Source: Limnobacter sp. SAORIC-580 (GTDB lineage: Bacteria > Pseudomonadota > Gammaproteobacteria > Burkholderiales > Burkholderiaceae_B). From it: DNA of 64,000 bases. The translations under genes and the position numbers were made by a program. The stretch covers positions 186,001 to 250,000 of the forward strand of contig NZ_CP053084.1 in NCBI RefSeq assembly GCF_013004065.1, in the 5' to 3' direction. Below are positions 42,362 through 51,828 of the stretch, one piece after another (the stretch's first letter is position 1; every line of letters starts with the position of its first letter). The notes beneath the pieces are model-generated. The model was not told where the DNA came from and searched no databases. It saw only the letters and a program-made list of their open reading frames with translations.

Positions 42362-42904
42362 ATGAAAACAGCTTTCACTTCAAGCCGTGCAATTTTCGTT
42401 TCCCTGCTTGCATTATGCGCCTTGGTCGCTTGTTCGCCCCAGTTCAACTGGCGCGTGGTGCCCAATACCGACATCGGCTACATGGCCACTTTTCCCGACA
42501 AACCAGCGCAAGCCACCCGAACCATGGATCTGATTGGGCTTCAAGTGCCGCTGACTTTGCAGGCTGCGCAAATTGAAGGCTTGTATTTTGCCGTAGGCAC
42601 CGTGCCCTTGCAGGGCGAATTGGCAGCGCAAGGCGCAGCCCTGCGCGACGCTTTGGCCCAGGCGGTTGCCAACAATATTGCGGCGGGCCAGGCCGAGGTA
42701 AAGCCTATTCAATGGTTGGGCAAAACCGTCTATGAAATGTCGATCAAAGGCAAGTTGCCAAGCGGTGAAGCTGCTTTTGCGCAGGCTCGTTTTTTTGAGC
42801 ACCAAGGCGTTTTGTATGAGGTGTTGATGATGGGCCCTGGCGAGGCTGCCAATCCAGATTCAGCCACTTCGTGGTTCGGTGGCTTTTCCCTGTTGGGGCA
42901 GTAA
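42362..42904 (+). CDS. Small lipoprotein, unknown
   Basis: This 180-residue protein has a signal peptide with lipobox ALVAC and an alpha/beta domain (about 40-180) beginning TDIGYMATFPDKPAQATR. The FPDKP.. strand pattern is seen in small periplasmic proteins of unknown function. The gene is coupled to the MFS carrier gene that follows (TAATG overlap), so the two likely serve one process. Confidence 0.75.
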   Translation: MKTAFTSSRAIFVSLLALCALVACSPQFNWRVVPNTDIGYMATFPDKPAQATRTMDLIGLQVPLTLQAAQIEGLYFAVGTVPLQGELAAQGAALRDALAQAVANNIAAGQAEVKPIQWLGKTVYEMSIKGKLPSGEAAFAQARFFEHQGVLYEVLMMGPGEAANPDSATSWFGGFSLLGQ

Positions 42905-44214
42905 TGCAGTACAAACCCGAAAATGTATCGCGTGAAATTGGGCCCGATGGCGTAGAGCACATGTATGTGAATGGCAGCCTCGCCATGCGCATGTTCATTA
43001 TTTTCGCAGCCGCCTATGTGATGTCCTATGCGTTCAGGGCCATCAATGCCGTAATCGCACAGCCCTTGGTTCAAGAACTGGGGTTGACCGCCGGGCAGTT
43101 GGGTTTTCTGGCCTCGGCGTATTTTTTGTCCTTTGCCATTATGCAGTTGCCTGTGGGGGTCATGCTGGATCGTTACGGCCCGCGGCGCGTTGAGGCAGTG
43201 TTGATCGGATTTGCAGCGCTGGGTGCCCTGCTGTTCGCAGTTGCTGATTCTTATCTGGTGTTGTGGTTGGGCCGAGCCCTGATAGGTGTGGGCGTGTCGG
43301 CGTGTTTAATGGCGGCCGTAAAGGCCTACTCCCTGTATTTCAGGCCGCACATGCAGGCCAGCCTGTCATCCTGGATGCTGGTGGCCGGGTCGCTTGGAGC
43401 ACTCACCGTGACCACGCCCGTGGAAGCCGCTTTGCCTGCTTTGGGTTGGCGCGGTGTGTTTGGGGTGGCAGCAGTGTTGTGTGTATTGGCTGGTCTGGCA
43501 CTGTGGTTTGCTTTGCCAGCTTTGTTCAAACCCCAAAAAACCCAGTCGGTTGCCGACATGGCCCAGGGTTACCGGGCCATTTATGCACACCCTCATTTTT
43601 GGCGTGTTGCGCCTTTGGCCATGATCACGCAAGGTGGTTTTATGGCTTTTCATGGTTTGTGGGTTGGCCCCTGGTTCACCAATGTGATCGGGGTCAGCAA
43701 TGCACAGGCCGCGCAAAACATGTTCTGGATTTCTGCAGTGCTCATGCTGGGTTATCTCGCTTTGGGCTTTCTGACCAAACGGGTGTCCAAAGCGGGGGGT
43801 GATGAAGATCAAATCATGTTGATCGGCATGGGTTTGTCACTGTTGGTATTCGCTGTTCAAATTGTGCAGGGCGAGCAGTCAAGCTTGTGGGGCTGGTTAA
43901 TCCATGCCTTCCTGATTTCGTCCGGCATCATGACTTATGCCACTTGCAACAAGCCATTTCCAAAGAAACTCACGGGTCGTTCCAGTACGGCTTTGAACCT
44001 TCTGATTTTCATCGGTGCATTCAGTATTCAATGGGGCATTGGCATAGGCATTGATACCTTCGTGGCATTGGGGTTGGACAGTACCGATGCCATGCGGCTT
44101 TCGCTGGCCATTTTGTGGGTCCTGCAATTGTTCAGCTGGATTTGGTATGCTCGACCTGGACGCAAAACAAGTCATCTAATTCCGTTTGGGGTAGAACAAC
44201 AACATCGGGGGTGA
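42904..44214 (+). CDS. MFS transporter
   Basis: This 436-residue carrier has 12 predicted helices, an N-terminal cytoplasmic segment, and the MFS signature in loop 2-3 (GVMLDRYGPRRVE). The helix-1 stretch AAYVMSYAFRAINAVIA and the tail are compatible with the organic-anion/sugar-phosphate branch, but the substrate is not predictable by eye. It is coupled to the lipoprotein gene before it and stands 2 bases before the Fe-S protein gene. Confidence 0.87.
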   Translation: MQYKPENVSREIGPDGVEHMYVNGSLAMRMFIIFAAAYVMSYAFRAINAVIAQPLVQELGLTAGQLGFLASAYFLSFAIMQLPVGVMLDRYGPRRVEAVLIGFAALGALLFAVADSYLVLWLGRALIGVGVSACLMAAVKAYSLYFRPHMQASLSSWMLVAGSLGALTVTTPVEAALPALGWRGVFGVAAVLCVLAGLALWFALPALFKPQKTQSVADMAQGYRAIYAHPHFWRVAPLAMITQGGFMAFHGLWVGPWFTNVIGVSNAQAAQNMFWISAVLMLGYLALGFLTKRVSKAGGDEDQIMLIGMGLSLLVFAVQIVQGEQSSLWGWLIHAFLISSGIMTYATCNKPFPKKLTGRSSTALNLLIFIGAFSIQWGIGIGIDTFVALGLDSTDAMRLSLAILWVLQLFSWIWYARPGRKTSHLIPFGVEQQHRG

Positions 44215-44216
44215 GC

Positions 44217-45593
44217 ATGGCTCAGGCTCTAGTGGATGGCAGTGCTCATGAAGCATTGGGGCTCAGTGTTACCTGGGCCAGCCCCGATTATCTCGATGAA
44301 CAGCAATGCTTGGCGAGCATGGAGCGCGTGTTCGACGTGTGCGCCAGCTGCAGGCGTTGTTTGTCCCTGTGCAGCACCTTTCCCGCTTTGTTCGACCTGA
44401 TTGATGAGTCTGACGACTCAGAGCTTCGCAGCGTACCCAAATCGCGCTATCTGAACCTGGCCGATCAATGCCACCTGTGCGACCAATGCCATGTGGGCCA
44501 TTGCCCCTACAGCGCGCCACACCCCCAGCAAATCAATTTTCCGGCCACCATGCTGCGCGCCAAGGCTGTAAAGTTTGCCAAGGGCAGTGTCAGTTATACC
44601 AACGCTTTTGAGCGGCACCATCCTTTCTCTCATCTGGCTGGTATTCCGGTTGTTACTGCGTTGGCAAACACAATTGTGGACAGCAGTGCTGTGCGCAAGT
44701 TGATGGAACGCATGACGGGTGTTGACGCACAAGCCTGGTTGCCCAAATTGGCCAAGCGAACATTTCTTGCTCAGGCGAGTAGTCTAATTATGGCCAACCC
44801 CTCGCAGGCCGCCGTAGTGGCAGACCATGGCCAGGTACCCCGGCAGGTGGCTATTTTTGCCGGTTGTTACGTGAATTTGTACGAGCCGGAAATTGGCCGG
44901 GACTTGATTCAAGTACTGCAGCACAATGACATTGAGTGTGTGGTAGCCAATCTTGAGTCATGTTGTGGCCACGCCAAACTGAACGCGGGCGACCTTTCCG
45001 GTTTTGCTGATTTGGCGCGAAGCAACATACCGCCCTTGTTGGCTTTGGCGCAAAGGGGGTACGCCATTGTTTCCCCAAGCCCCGCTTGTTCAAGAGTATT
45101 CACACACCATTTGCCAACTCTTTTTCCGGACGATGTGGAAATTCAGCAAGTGAAGGAAGCATTTTGGGCGCCCACTGAATACCTGATCGCCTTGCATGGA
45201 GAAAGCGCTTTGAGAACCGATTTCAGCAACCCCCTGGGCAAGGTGAATTATCACGAACCGTTCCTGGGTGGTGCCCATTTGGGTATTGCCCGGCACACCG
45301 AGACCTTGTTAGGTCTGGTGCCCCACACCGAAGTGAATGTGGTTAAGGGTAGCCCCGGCTTCGGCTGTCATTGGGGCAACCAGCGCGAAGATTTTCCCGG
45401 GGCGATCAAGTTGGGGCAGCGTGTGTTCAGGCAAATGGCTGAGCAGGCCCCTGACTATTTGTCGACCGACTGTCAGTTAACGGGTCGGCAAATTGCCTGG
45501 GGTATTGAAATCCTGGACCTTGTCCAGACCTCTGACAAAAAACCGGAACTGGTACACCCTATTACCTTGCTGCGAGTGGCTTACGGGTTGTGA
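44217..45593 (+). CDS. HdrD/GlpC-like Fe-S protein with degenerate second CCG domain
   Basis: This 458-residue soluble protein has two 4Fe-4S motifs, CASCRRCLSLC (about 46-56) and CHLCDQCHVGHCPYSAPHPQ (about 91-110). A first CCG domain is complete (FAGCYVN, SCCGH, SPACS). In the second the canonical Cys are partly lost: HEPFLGG stands where HxPC is usual, and SPGFGCHWG stands where CCG is usual. The CPY..PH..N/DFP.(T/L)MLRAKAVKF stretch links it to heterodisulfide-reductase-related proteins that usually pair with rubrerythrin. Here it pairs with an MFS carrier. GGGGGTGA precedes ATG 44217. Its end overlaps the convergent comM by 13 bases. Confidence 0.82.
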   Translation: MAQALVDGSAHEALGLSVTWASPDYLDEQQCLASMERVFDVCASCRRCLSLCSTFPALFDLIDESDDSELRSVPKSRYLNLADQCHLCDQCHVGHCPYSAPHPQQINFPATMLRAKAVKFAKGSVSYTNAFERHHPFSHLAGIPVVTALANTIVDSSAVRKLMERMTGVDAQAWLPKLAKRTFLAQASSLIMANPSQAAVVADHGQVPRQVAIFAGCYVNLYEPEIGRDLIQVLQHNDIECVVANLESCCGHAKLNAGDLSGFADLARSNIPPLLALAQRGYAIVSPSPACSRVFTHHLPTLFPDDVEIQQVKEAFWAPTEYLIALHGESALRTDFSNPLGKVNYHEPFLGGAHLGIARHTETLLGLVPHTEVNVVKGSPGFGCHWGNQREDFPGAIKLGQRVFRQMAEQAPDYLSTDCQLTGRQIAWGIEILDLVQTSDKKPELVHPITLLRVAYGL

Positions 45594-47155
45594 GTCGGGT
45601 GGTGCACGGGCGATTGGCTACCCGCCTCGCCAGCCAGCGCTTTTCGGTATTGAATGGCGGTAGCAATGTGTTTTTTATCAATTTGACCTGCTTGGTCAAG
45701 GTCAGCCAAGGTGCGTGCCACCCGGCAAATTCGATGCAGTGCACGGGCTGAAAGATGATTTTTCTGGGCGTAGGCCAGCAACAGTTTTTCAGCGCTGCTG
45801 GCGGGTTTGCAATACTTGTTAATTTGGCCTGCGCTCATTTCACCATTCAGGCAGCCCTGGCGTTGTAGCTGAATGGTGCGGGCCTGTTCAACTTGTTTGC
45901 GCAGCTCGGTACTGCTGCCCAACTCGGCGTGGTCTGTTTCCCCGTGTAGCAGTGTGCCGTGGTCAATGGCTTGCACCTCAACTGAAATATCCAGCCGGTC
46001 GGCCAAGGGGCCAGACAGTTTGTTTTGATACTTTCTTACTTGGTCGGGTGTGCATCGGCATTCTTTGGCAGGGTGCCCAAACCAGCCGCAGGGGCAGGGG
46101 TTGTGGGCGCACACCCACAAAAACCTTGCCGGAAAACTGGCCTGGTGACCTGATCTGGAAATATTTACACGCCCGGTTTCAAGCGGCTCACGCAGCGACT
46201 CAAGGCAACGTCGATCAAATTCCAATACCTCATCGGTGAACAAAATACCTTGGTGTGCCAGCGTAATTTCTCCTGGCGAGGGTGGGTTTCCTCCGCCGAT
46301 CAGCGCGGCCATGGTGCTGCTTGGGTGCGGATTCCGAAAAGGGCGCTGCGGGCTTAGCACGTCACTTTCGCCCTTCAAGCTTCGTATGGCTGAAATTTCC
46401 AGCGAGTCTTCAAAGGGCAGCGGTGGCATCAGGCTGCCAACACGCTGTGCCAGCATCGACTTCCCACTGCCGGGCGGTCCCACCAAGCGAATGTGGTGTT
46501 GGCCCGCTGTGGCAGCAAGCAAGGCGTGTTTGGCGGTTTGGTGACCAATCACCTCGGCCATGTCCAGCGGGTTTGGCTGGCTCGCGTTGCCGTGCGTATT
46601 ATGCGTGTATTGCTCTAGTGGGTTACCGTGCCCCACCAAATGCGCTGCCGCTTCAAACAAATTGTGGGCACCAAATACCGCAATGTCAGGCACTGTGGCT
46701 GCAAGCTTGGCTTGCGCTTTGGGCATCATCAGTTTTAAAGGGCGTTGGCCGGCCGCAGATTCTTTTCGGGCTGCAACTGCCAGTGCAAAAGGGCTACGAA
46801 CGCCAGTCAGCGCACCAGAAAGTGAAAGCTCGCCGGCAAATAACCAGTCAGAAAGGTCGGCTTTGGCCAGTTGGCCCGATGCACTCGCAATGCCCAATGC
46901 CACTGCAAGATCGAATGCCGCGCTGCCCTTGGGAAGGTCGGCGGGTGCCAGGTTGACTGTAATTCGTTGAGAGGGAAACTCGAATCCGCTGTTGAGCAAG
47001 GCCGAGCGAACCCGTTCTTTCGATTCGCGAATTTCGGTATCGGGCAGACCAACCAGCGCGAAAGAGGGTAAACCGGCCGACAGATGAACTTCAATTTGAA
47101 CCGCAACAGGGCGAACGCCCACAAAAGTCAGGCTTTGAAGGGTGGCTAAAGGCAT
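45581..47155 (-). CDS. comM: ComM/YifB family Mg chelatase-like AAA+ ATPase
   Basis: This 524-residue protein has the N-terminal ChlI-like domain (about 1-165; GLPSFALVGLPDTEIRESKERV), an AAA+ module with Walker A GPPGSGKSML (about 220) and Walker B ILFTDEVLEFD (about 305), and a C-terminal domain. ComM is a hexameric helicase that helps branch migration during natural transformation. A complete copy suggests, but does not prove, a transformable lineage. Confidence 0.93.
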   Translation of the reverse strand: MPLATLQSLTFVGVRPVAVQIEVHLSAGLPSFALVGLPDTEIRESKERVRSALLNSGFEFPSQRITVNLAPADLPKGSAAFDLAVALGIASASGQLAKADLSDWLFAGELSLSGALTGVRSPFALAVAARKESAAGQRPLKLMMPKAQAKLAATVPDIAVFGAHNLFEAAAHLVGHGNPLEQYTHNTHGNASQPNPLDMAEVIGHQTAKHALLAATAGQHHIRLVGPPGSGKSMLAQRVGSLMPPLPFEDSLEISAIRSLKGESDVLSPQRPFRNPHPSSTMAALIGGGNPPSPGEITLAHQGILFTDEVLEFDRRCLESLREPLETGRVNISRSGHQASFPARFLWVCAHNPCPCGWFGHPAKECRCTPDQVRKYQNKLSGPLADRLDISVEVQAIDHGTLLHGETDHAELGSSTELRKQVEQARTIQLQRQGCLNGEMSAGQINKYCKPASSAEKLLLAYAQKNHLSARALHRICRVARTLADLDQAGQIDKKHIATAIQYRKALAGEAGSQSPVHHPTHNP

Positions 47156-47273
47156 GGTAGAGACATGGTGGGGCGAGAGTCAAACCCCCACGATTATCCC
47201 CACACAGTTTGGTTTGGCAAACGGGTGCTTCGGTTTGCGTCACCCGGTGGAGGAGGCCTTGCCCGTCGGTGGG

Positions 47274-47504
47274 TCAGGTCCGTTTCTCGAGTTCAGCCAC
47301 GCGCATTTCCAGTGCATGCACCTTTTCGCGCAACCTGTTTAACACTTCCTTCTGAATCTCAAAATCCTCAAGGCTGACAAATTCCATGTCTTGCAAACCC
47401 TGGCGAATCAGCTGTGTGACGGGGTTTTCCATGTTTTGAAGCCCTTTTGCATTGAGCAATTCACCCACTTTGGCCGTGATGGCATCGAAAGGATTGTTCG
47501 CCAA
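47274..47504 (-). CDS. ubiK: Ubiquinone biosynthesis accessory factor UbiK (BMFP family)
   Basis: This 76-residue protein has a disordered or amphipathic N-terminus and a C-terminal coiled coil (FVSLEDFEIQKEVLNRLREK, VHALEMRVAELEK). This matches the YqiC/UbiK BMFP domain, which supports the UbiJ/UbiE ubiquinone complex. I chose TTG 47504 after GGGGGAAA; the longer reading to 47696 crosses the NtrC sites and sigma-54 promoter of the next gene and is unlikely. The start remains the weakest point. Confidence 0.75.
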   Translation of the reverse strand: MANNPFDAITAKVGELLNAKGLQNMENPVTQLIRQGLQDMEFVSLEDFEIQKEVLNRLREKVHALEMRVAELEKRT

Positions 47505-47532
47505 TGTTTCCCCCAAAAGAGTTGTATCGCAT

Positions 47533-47562
47533 TGCACCGAAACAGTGCACCAATTTGGTGCT
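47533..47562 (+). promoter_or_regulatory. Two overlapping NtrC-type binding sites
   Basis: TGCACCAATTTGGTGCT at 47546-47562 is one base from the enteric NtrC consensus TGCACC-N5-GGTGCA. A second, weaker site TGCACCGAAACAGTGCA (47533-47549) overlaps it by 4 bases. Both lie about 85-110 bases upstream of the sigma-54 promoter, the usual place for an enhancer. Confidence 0.8.
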
Positions 47563-47644
47563 GCGATGGAAAATTCAAAAAATTGAATCGCTATTGTGCC
47601 CGAAAAAGGGGGATTTATCGCGAAATTACCGACGAGTTCACGGC

Positions 47645-47660
47645 TGGCACACTTCTCGCT
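47645..47660 (+). promoter_or_regulatory. Sigma-54 (RpoN) promoter of torF-glnK-amtB
   Basis: TGGCAC (-24) and TCGCT (-12) are separated so that the GG and GC pairs are exactly 10 bases apart. The only mismatch to the core consensus is C for T in the -12 TTGC. It sits about 55 bases before the torF start. Confidence 0.8.
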
Positions 47661-47715
47661 AATAGACCCTTGCCAAAAAAACTTTACGGCATTCATCTAT
47701 TTTTAGGAGAGTGAG

Positions 47716-48486
47716 ATGAAAAAATTAGTACTGGTCGCCGCAATCGCCGCAACTACTTTCGGTGCTGTTTCAACTGCACAAGCTGAAGTAACTACTACAG
47801 CAAACGCCAACATCACCACCGACTACAAGTTCCGTGGTATTTCCCAAACCAACGCAGGCCCAGCTTTCCAGGGTGGTTTTGACGCCGCTTTCAGCAATGG
47901 CTTCTACGTAGGTAACTGGAACTCCAACATCAACAACCTGGGCGCTGGTAGCTCCGGTTTGGAAATGGACTTCTACGGTGGCTATGCTGGTTCATTCGCC
48001 AACGGTATCGGCTACGACGTAGGTGCCCTGTATTACTTCTACGAAGGTTTCGCGCCAGCCGTTAACGGCCCAGACGCTGACACTCTGGAAATTTACGGTA
48101 AGTTGTCCTACGCTGGTGCATACGCCAAGTTGTCAGTGGCCGCTTCTGATGACTATTTCGCGTTCCAGGCCGCCAATGGTTCAAACGATCAGGGTGGTTC
48201 TACCTACCTCGACTTGGGTTACACATTCGCATTGTCCGATGCGCTGTCTTTGACCGCTCACTACGGCTTGACATCGTTTGACAAGGACATGGCTGACCTG
48301 CGCCCTGGTGCTACCGGCACAATCGACTCCTATGCTGATTACAGCATCGGTGCCACTTATGCCTTGAGTCCCAAGTATTCCGTGACTGCCGCTTACATCG
48401 AAACTGATGATGACGCATCCGCGTTGATCGGCAACGACGATCTGACCGACGGTTCTTTGGTAGTGACTTTCAGCGCCAAGTTCTAA
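47716..48486 (+). CDS. TorF-family putative porin
   Basis: This 256-residue protein has a signal peptide (cleavage after AQA) and a beta-rich body starting NITTDYKFRGISQTNAGPAF, the TorF-family opening, and ending in a terminal Phe (VVTFSAKF), the outer-membrane insertion signal. It is linked to glnK-amtB in betaproteobacteria. With the sigma-54 promoter it is probably induced under nitrogen limitation, perhaps for nitrogen-compound passage; that role is inferred. Confidence 0.85.
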   Translation: MKKLVLVAAIAATTFGAVSTAQAEVTTTANANITTDYKFRGISQTNAGPAFQGGFDAAFSNGFYVGNWNSNINNLGAGSSGLEMDFYGGYAGSFANGIGYDVGALYYFYEGFAPAVNGPDADTLEIYGKLSYAGAYAKLSVAASDDYFAFQAANGSNDQGGSTYLDLGYTFALSDALSLTAHYGLTSFDKDMADLRPGATGTIDSYADYSIGATYALSPKYSVTAAYIETDDDASALIGNDDLTDGSLVVTFSAKF

Positions 48487-48497
48487 ATTGAATCCAG

Positions 48498-48896
<399 letters not shown>

Positions 48897-48917
48897 CCAG
48901 AGAGAAGTGAGGAAATC

Positions 48918-50375
48918 ATGAAAAAACTTCTGACTGTCTGGCTGGCGGCCGCTGCACTGGGTTTCAGTGTTGCAAGCCCCGGTGTGTTTGCACAAGAAAC
49001 ACCGATGGCGCCTGCCACCGAAGCCACTGAAACAATGCCCGCTGCAGTTGAAGCAGCGCCCGCAGCAGTAGAACCTGCTGCCGAAGCACCCATGGCTGCT
49101 GAAGCTGCCCCCGCAGAAGAAGCCGCACCTGCTGTTGAGCAAACAGTGGACAAGGGCGACATTACCTGGATGATGATTGCCACAATTTTGGTAATTTTCA
49201 TGACCATTCCTGGTTTGGCACTGTTCTACGGTGGCCTGGTCCGCTCGAAGAACATGCTGTCTGTGCTCATGCAAGTCATGTCCGTGTTCTGTTTGATTGT
49301 TGTGTTGTGGGCCATTTATGGCTACAGCCTGACTTTCGGCGGTGGTGACAATCCGTTCGTGGGTAACTTCAGCAAGCTTTTCCTGAGTGGTGTAACACCC
49401 GATTCATTGTCGGCCACCTTCACCGAAGGCGTGATGATCCCCGAATTCATTTTCATCGCATTCCAGTCCACTTTCGCGGCCATTACTTGCGGGCTGATTG
49501 TGGGTGCATTCGCTGAGCGCATCAAGTTCTCTGCTGTACTGTTGTTCTGTGCAATCTGGTTCACATTCAGCTACATCCCAATCGCACACATGGTGTGGGA
49601 CGCTGCAGGTTTCATCTTCGCAGACGGCGCAATCGACTTCGCTGGCGGCACAGTAGTTCACATCAACGCTGCGGTTGCAGGTTTGGTGGGTGCCTACATG
49701 ATCGGCAAGCGTGTTGGTTACGGTAAAGAAGCAATGACTCCACACAGCCTGACATTGACCATGGTTGGTGCCTCCATGTTGTGGGTGGGTTGGTTCGGTT
49801 TCAACGCCGGTTCAAACCTGGAAGCCAACGGTGGTACAACACTGGCCTTCATCAACACATTGCTGGCCACGGCTGCTGCAACACTGAGCTGGGCCGCTGC
49901 TGAAGCACTGCTGAAAGGCAAGGCCTCCATGCTGGGTGCTGCTTCCGGTGCAGTGGGTGGTTTGGTTGCGATTACTCCAGCTTGCGGTACGATCGGCCCA
50001 ATGGGCGCACTGATCCTCGGCTTGATGGCTGGTCCAATCTGCCTGTGGGGCGTAACTGGCCTGAAGAAGATGTTGGGTGCAGACGACGCACTGGACGTAT
50101 TCGGTGTACACGGCGTGGGCGGTATCTTGGGTGCCTTGATGGTGGGTGTGTTGTCAGCACCTAGCTTGGGCGGCACCATGGGTGACGACTTCGTGATCGC
50201 TTCTCAGTTGGCAGTACAAGCCAAGGGCGTGGTAATCACCATCGTTTGGTCTGGTATCGTGGCTGCAATCGCGTTCAAACTGGTTGATCTGATCGTCGGT
50301 TTGCGTGTTTCTGAAGATGCAGAGCGCGAAGGTCTGGACATCACCTCACACGGTGAAACAGCCTACAGCAAGTAA
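48918..50375 (+). CDS. amtB: Ammonium transporter AmtB
   Basis: This 485-residue protein has a signal peptide (about 1-27) and an unusually long Ala/Glu/Pro-rich periplasmic extension (about 28-75, with AEAPMAAEAAPAEEAAPAVE) before the first helix. It shows WFTFSYIPIAHMVWD, the twin-His segments (VVHINAAVAGL and VFGVHGVGGILG) and the Amt signature region. Eleven membrane helices are expected. The tail has the cytoplasmic AmtB end that binds GlnK. The Ala-Glu extension is seen in several betaproteobacteria. Confidence 0.95.
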   Translation: MKKLLTVWLAAAALGFSVASPGVFAQETPMAPATEATETMPAAVEAAPAAVEPAAEAPMAAEAAPAEEAAPAVEQTVDKGDITWMMIATILVIFMTIPGLALFYGGLVRSKNMLSVLMQVMSVFCLIVVLWAIYGYSLTFGGGDNPFVGNFSKLFLSGVTPDSLSATFTEGVMIPEFIFIAFQSTFAAITCGLIVGAFAERIKFSAVLLFCAIWFTFSYIPIAHMVWDAAGFIFADGAIDFAGGTVVHINAAVAGLVGAYMIGKRVGYGKEAMTPHSLTLTMVGASMLWVGWFGFNAGSNLEANGGTTLAFINTLLATAAATLSWAAAEALLKGKASMLGAASGAVGGLVAITPACGTIGPMGALILGLMAGPICLWGVTGLKKMLGADDALDVFGVHGVGGILGALMVGVLSAPSLGGTMGDDFVIASQLAVQAKGVVITIVWSGIVAAIAFKLVDLIVGLRVSEDAEREGLDITSHGETAYSK

Positions 50376-50429
50376 GTAACACTCTCCACTTAGGTGGAAT
50401 CCTTCAGCCCGGGGTAAAGGGCTGATTCA

Positions 50430-50454
50430 AAGGCACCTTCGGGTGCCTTTTTTG
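50430..50454 (+). terminator. Terminator of the glnK-amtB unit
   Basis: GGCACC and GGTGCC pair around a TTCG tetraloop, followed by TTTTTT. Confidence 0.88.
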
Positions 50455-50538
50455 CTTCACCCCCGATTTCCCTTCCTCAATGTGGCAGTGCAGCGTTTTG
50501 GATTACACTTGGCGAAGTGTCTTACCCAGGGAATGTTG

Positions 50539-51828
50539 ATGGTTCCACATCTTGTAACAGCTTTAACCGGTCCGCTGCTGGATCTTGAAAAACGAATGCT
50601 CGACAAAACCACCGAAATTGAGCGGTGGTTTCGCATGGCCTGGAACGAGAATACCCCTCCGTTCTACAGTTCTGTCGATGTGCGCAACGCAGGTTTCAAG
50701 CTCGCCCCTGTTGACACCAACCTGTTCCCTGGCGGTTTTAACAACCTGGCCCCCGACATGATGCCGCTGGCCATTCAGGCCGCCATGAGTGCGATTGAAA
50801 AAATTTGTCCCGAAGCACGCAGCATGGTGTTGGTGCCTGAGAACCACACACGCAATACTTTTTACCTCACGAATGTGGCCCGCTTGGCTGCCATTCTCAA
50901 GCAAACCGGTTTGGATATTCGGCTGGGTTCCGTGTCGCCTGACATTACCGAGCCCACTCGCTTCGATTTGCCCGATGGTCAGCACATTGTGCTTGAGCCA
51001 CTCAGGCGCTATGGCAACCGTGTCGGTGTTGAGGGCTTAGAGCCTTGCGCTGTGTTGTTGAACAACGACCTGTCCGCTGGTGTGCCCCCAATTCTTCAAG
51101 GCATTAAAGACCAAATTGTGTTGCCACCGCTGCATGCCGGTTGGGCCACTCGTCGCAAGAGTGCCCACTTCAAGGCCTACGATTCTGTCGTGGAGGCATT
51201 TTCTGAAATGCTGGAAATTGATCCCTGGTTGATCAATCCCTATTTCACGCATCGAAACAAGCTGAATTTTCAGGAACGTGTGGGCGAAGAAGCCTTGGCA
51301 GAGGCTGTAGATGAAGTGTTGGCCAAGACACGTGTGAAGTATGCTGAGTACGGGATTGACGAGCAGCCTTACGTGGTTGTGAAGGCCGATGCTGGCACCT
51401 ATGGCATGGGCATCATGACTGTGAAAGACGCCTCGGAAGTGGTGGGTTTGAACCGCAAGCAACGCAACAAAATGTCGGTGGTCAAAGAAGGTTTGCAAGT
51501 GTCTGATGTCATCATTCAAGAAGGTGTGCACACCTTTGAGAACATTGAGGACGCGGTGGCTGAGCCCGTGGTTTACATGATTGACCGTTATGTGGTGGGC
51601 GGTTTTTACCGTGTGCACACGGGCCGAGGTCGCGATGAAAACCTGAATGCACCTGGCATGCACTTCGTTCCATTGGCGTTTGAAACACCGTGCAACACAC
51701 CCGATTGCAGTGATCGCCCCGATGCGGCCATGAACCGCTTTTACGCTTATGGTGTAATCGGCCGTTTGGCGGCACTTGCAGCCTCGCAAGAACTGGAGGC
51801 CACTGCCAGCGTGGAGTTGGCCGCATGA
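50539..51828 (+). CDS. gshA: Glutamate-cysteine ligase, betaproteobacterial type
   Basis: This 429-residue enzyme catalyses the first step of glutathione synthesis. It starts at ATG 50539 (MVPHLVTALTG) and contains VDTNLFPGGFNNL, VLVPENHTRNTFYLTN, YVVVKADAGTYGMGIMTVK and FYRVHTGRG, characteristic of the GshA type found in Burkholderiales and Acidithiobacillus, unrelated in sequence to E. coli GshA. gshB overlaps its end (ATGA). ATG 50533 is an alternative start, but AGGGA then abuts it. Confidence 0.93.
   Translation: MVPHLVTALTGPLLDLEKRMLDKTTEIERWFRMAWNENTPPFYSSVDVRNAGFKLAPVDTNLFPGGFNNLAPDMMPLAIQAAMSAIEKICPEARSMVLVPENHTRNTFYLTNVARLAAILKQTGLDIRLGSVSPDITEPTRFDLPDGQHIVLEPLRRYGNRVGVEGLEPCAVLLNNDLSAGVPPILQGIKDQIVLPPLHAGWATRRKSAHFKAYDSVVEAFSEMLEIDPWLINPYFTHRNKLNFQERVGEEALAEAVDEVLAKTRVKYAEYGIDEQPYVVVKADAGTYGMGIMTVKDASEVVGLNRKQRNKMSVVKEGLQVSDVIIQEGVHTFENIEDAVAEPVVYMIDRYVVGGFYRVHTGRGRDENLNAPGMHFVPLAFETPCNTPDCSDRPDAAMNRFYAYGVIGRLAALAASQELEATASVELAA

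Noticed and set aside
47505..47696. Longer N-terminus of the UbiK-like protein
   Set aside because: It would cross NtrC sites and reads as non-conserved sequence; UbiK proteins are about 75-100 residues.
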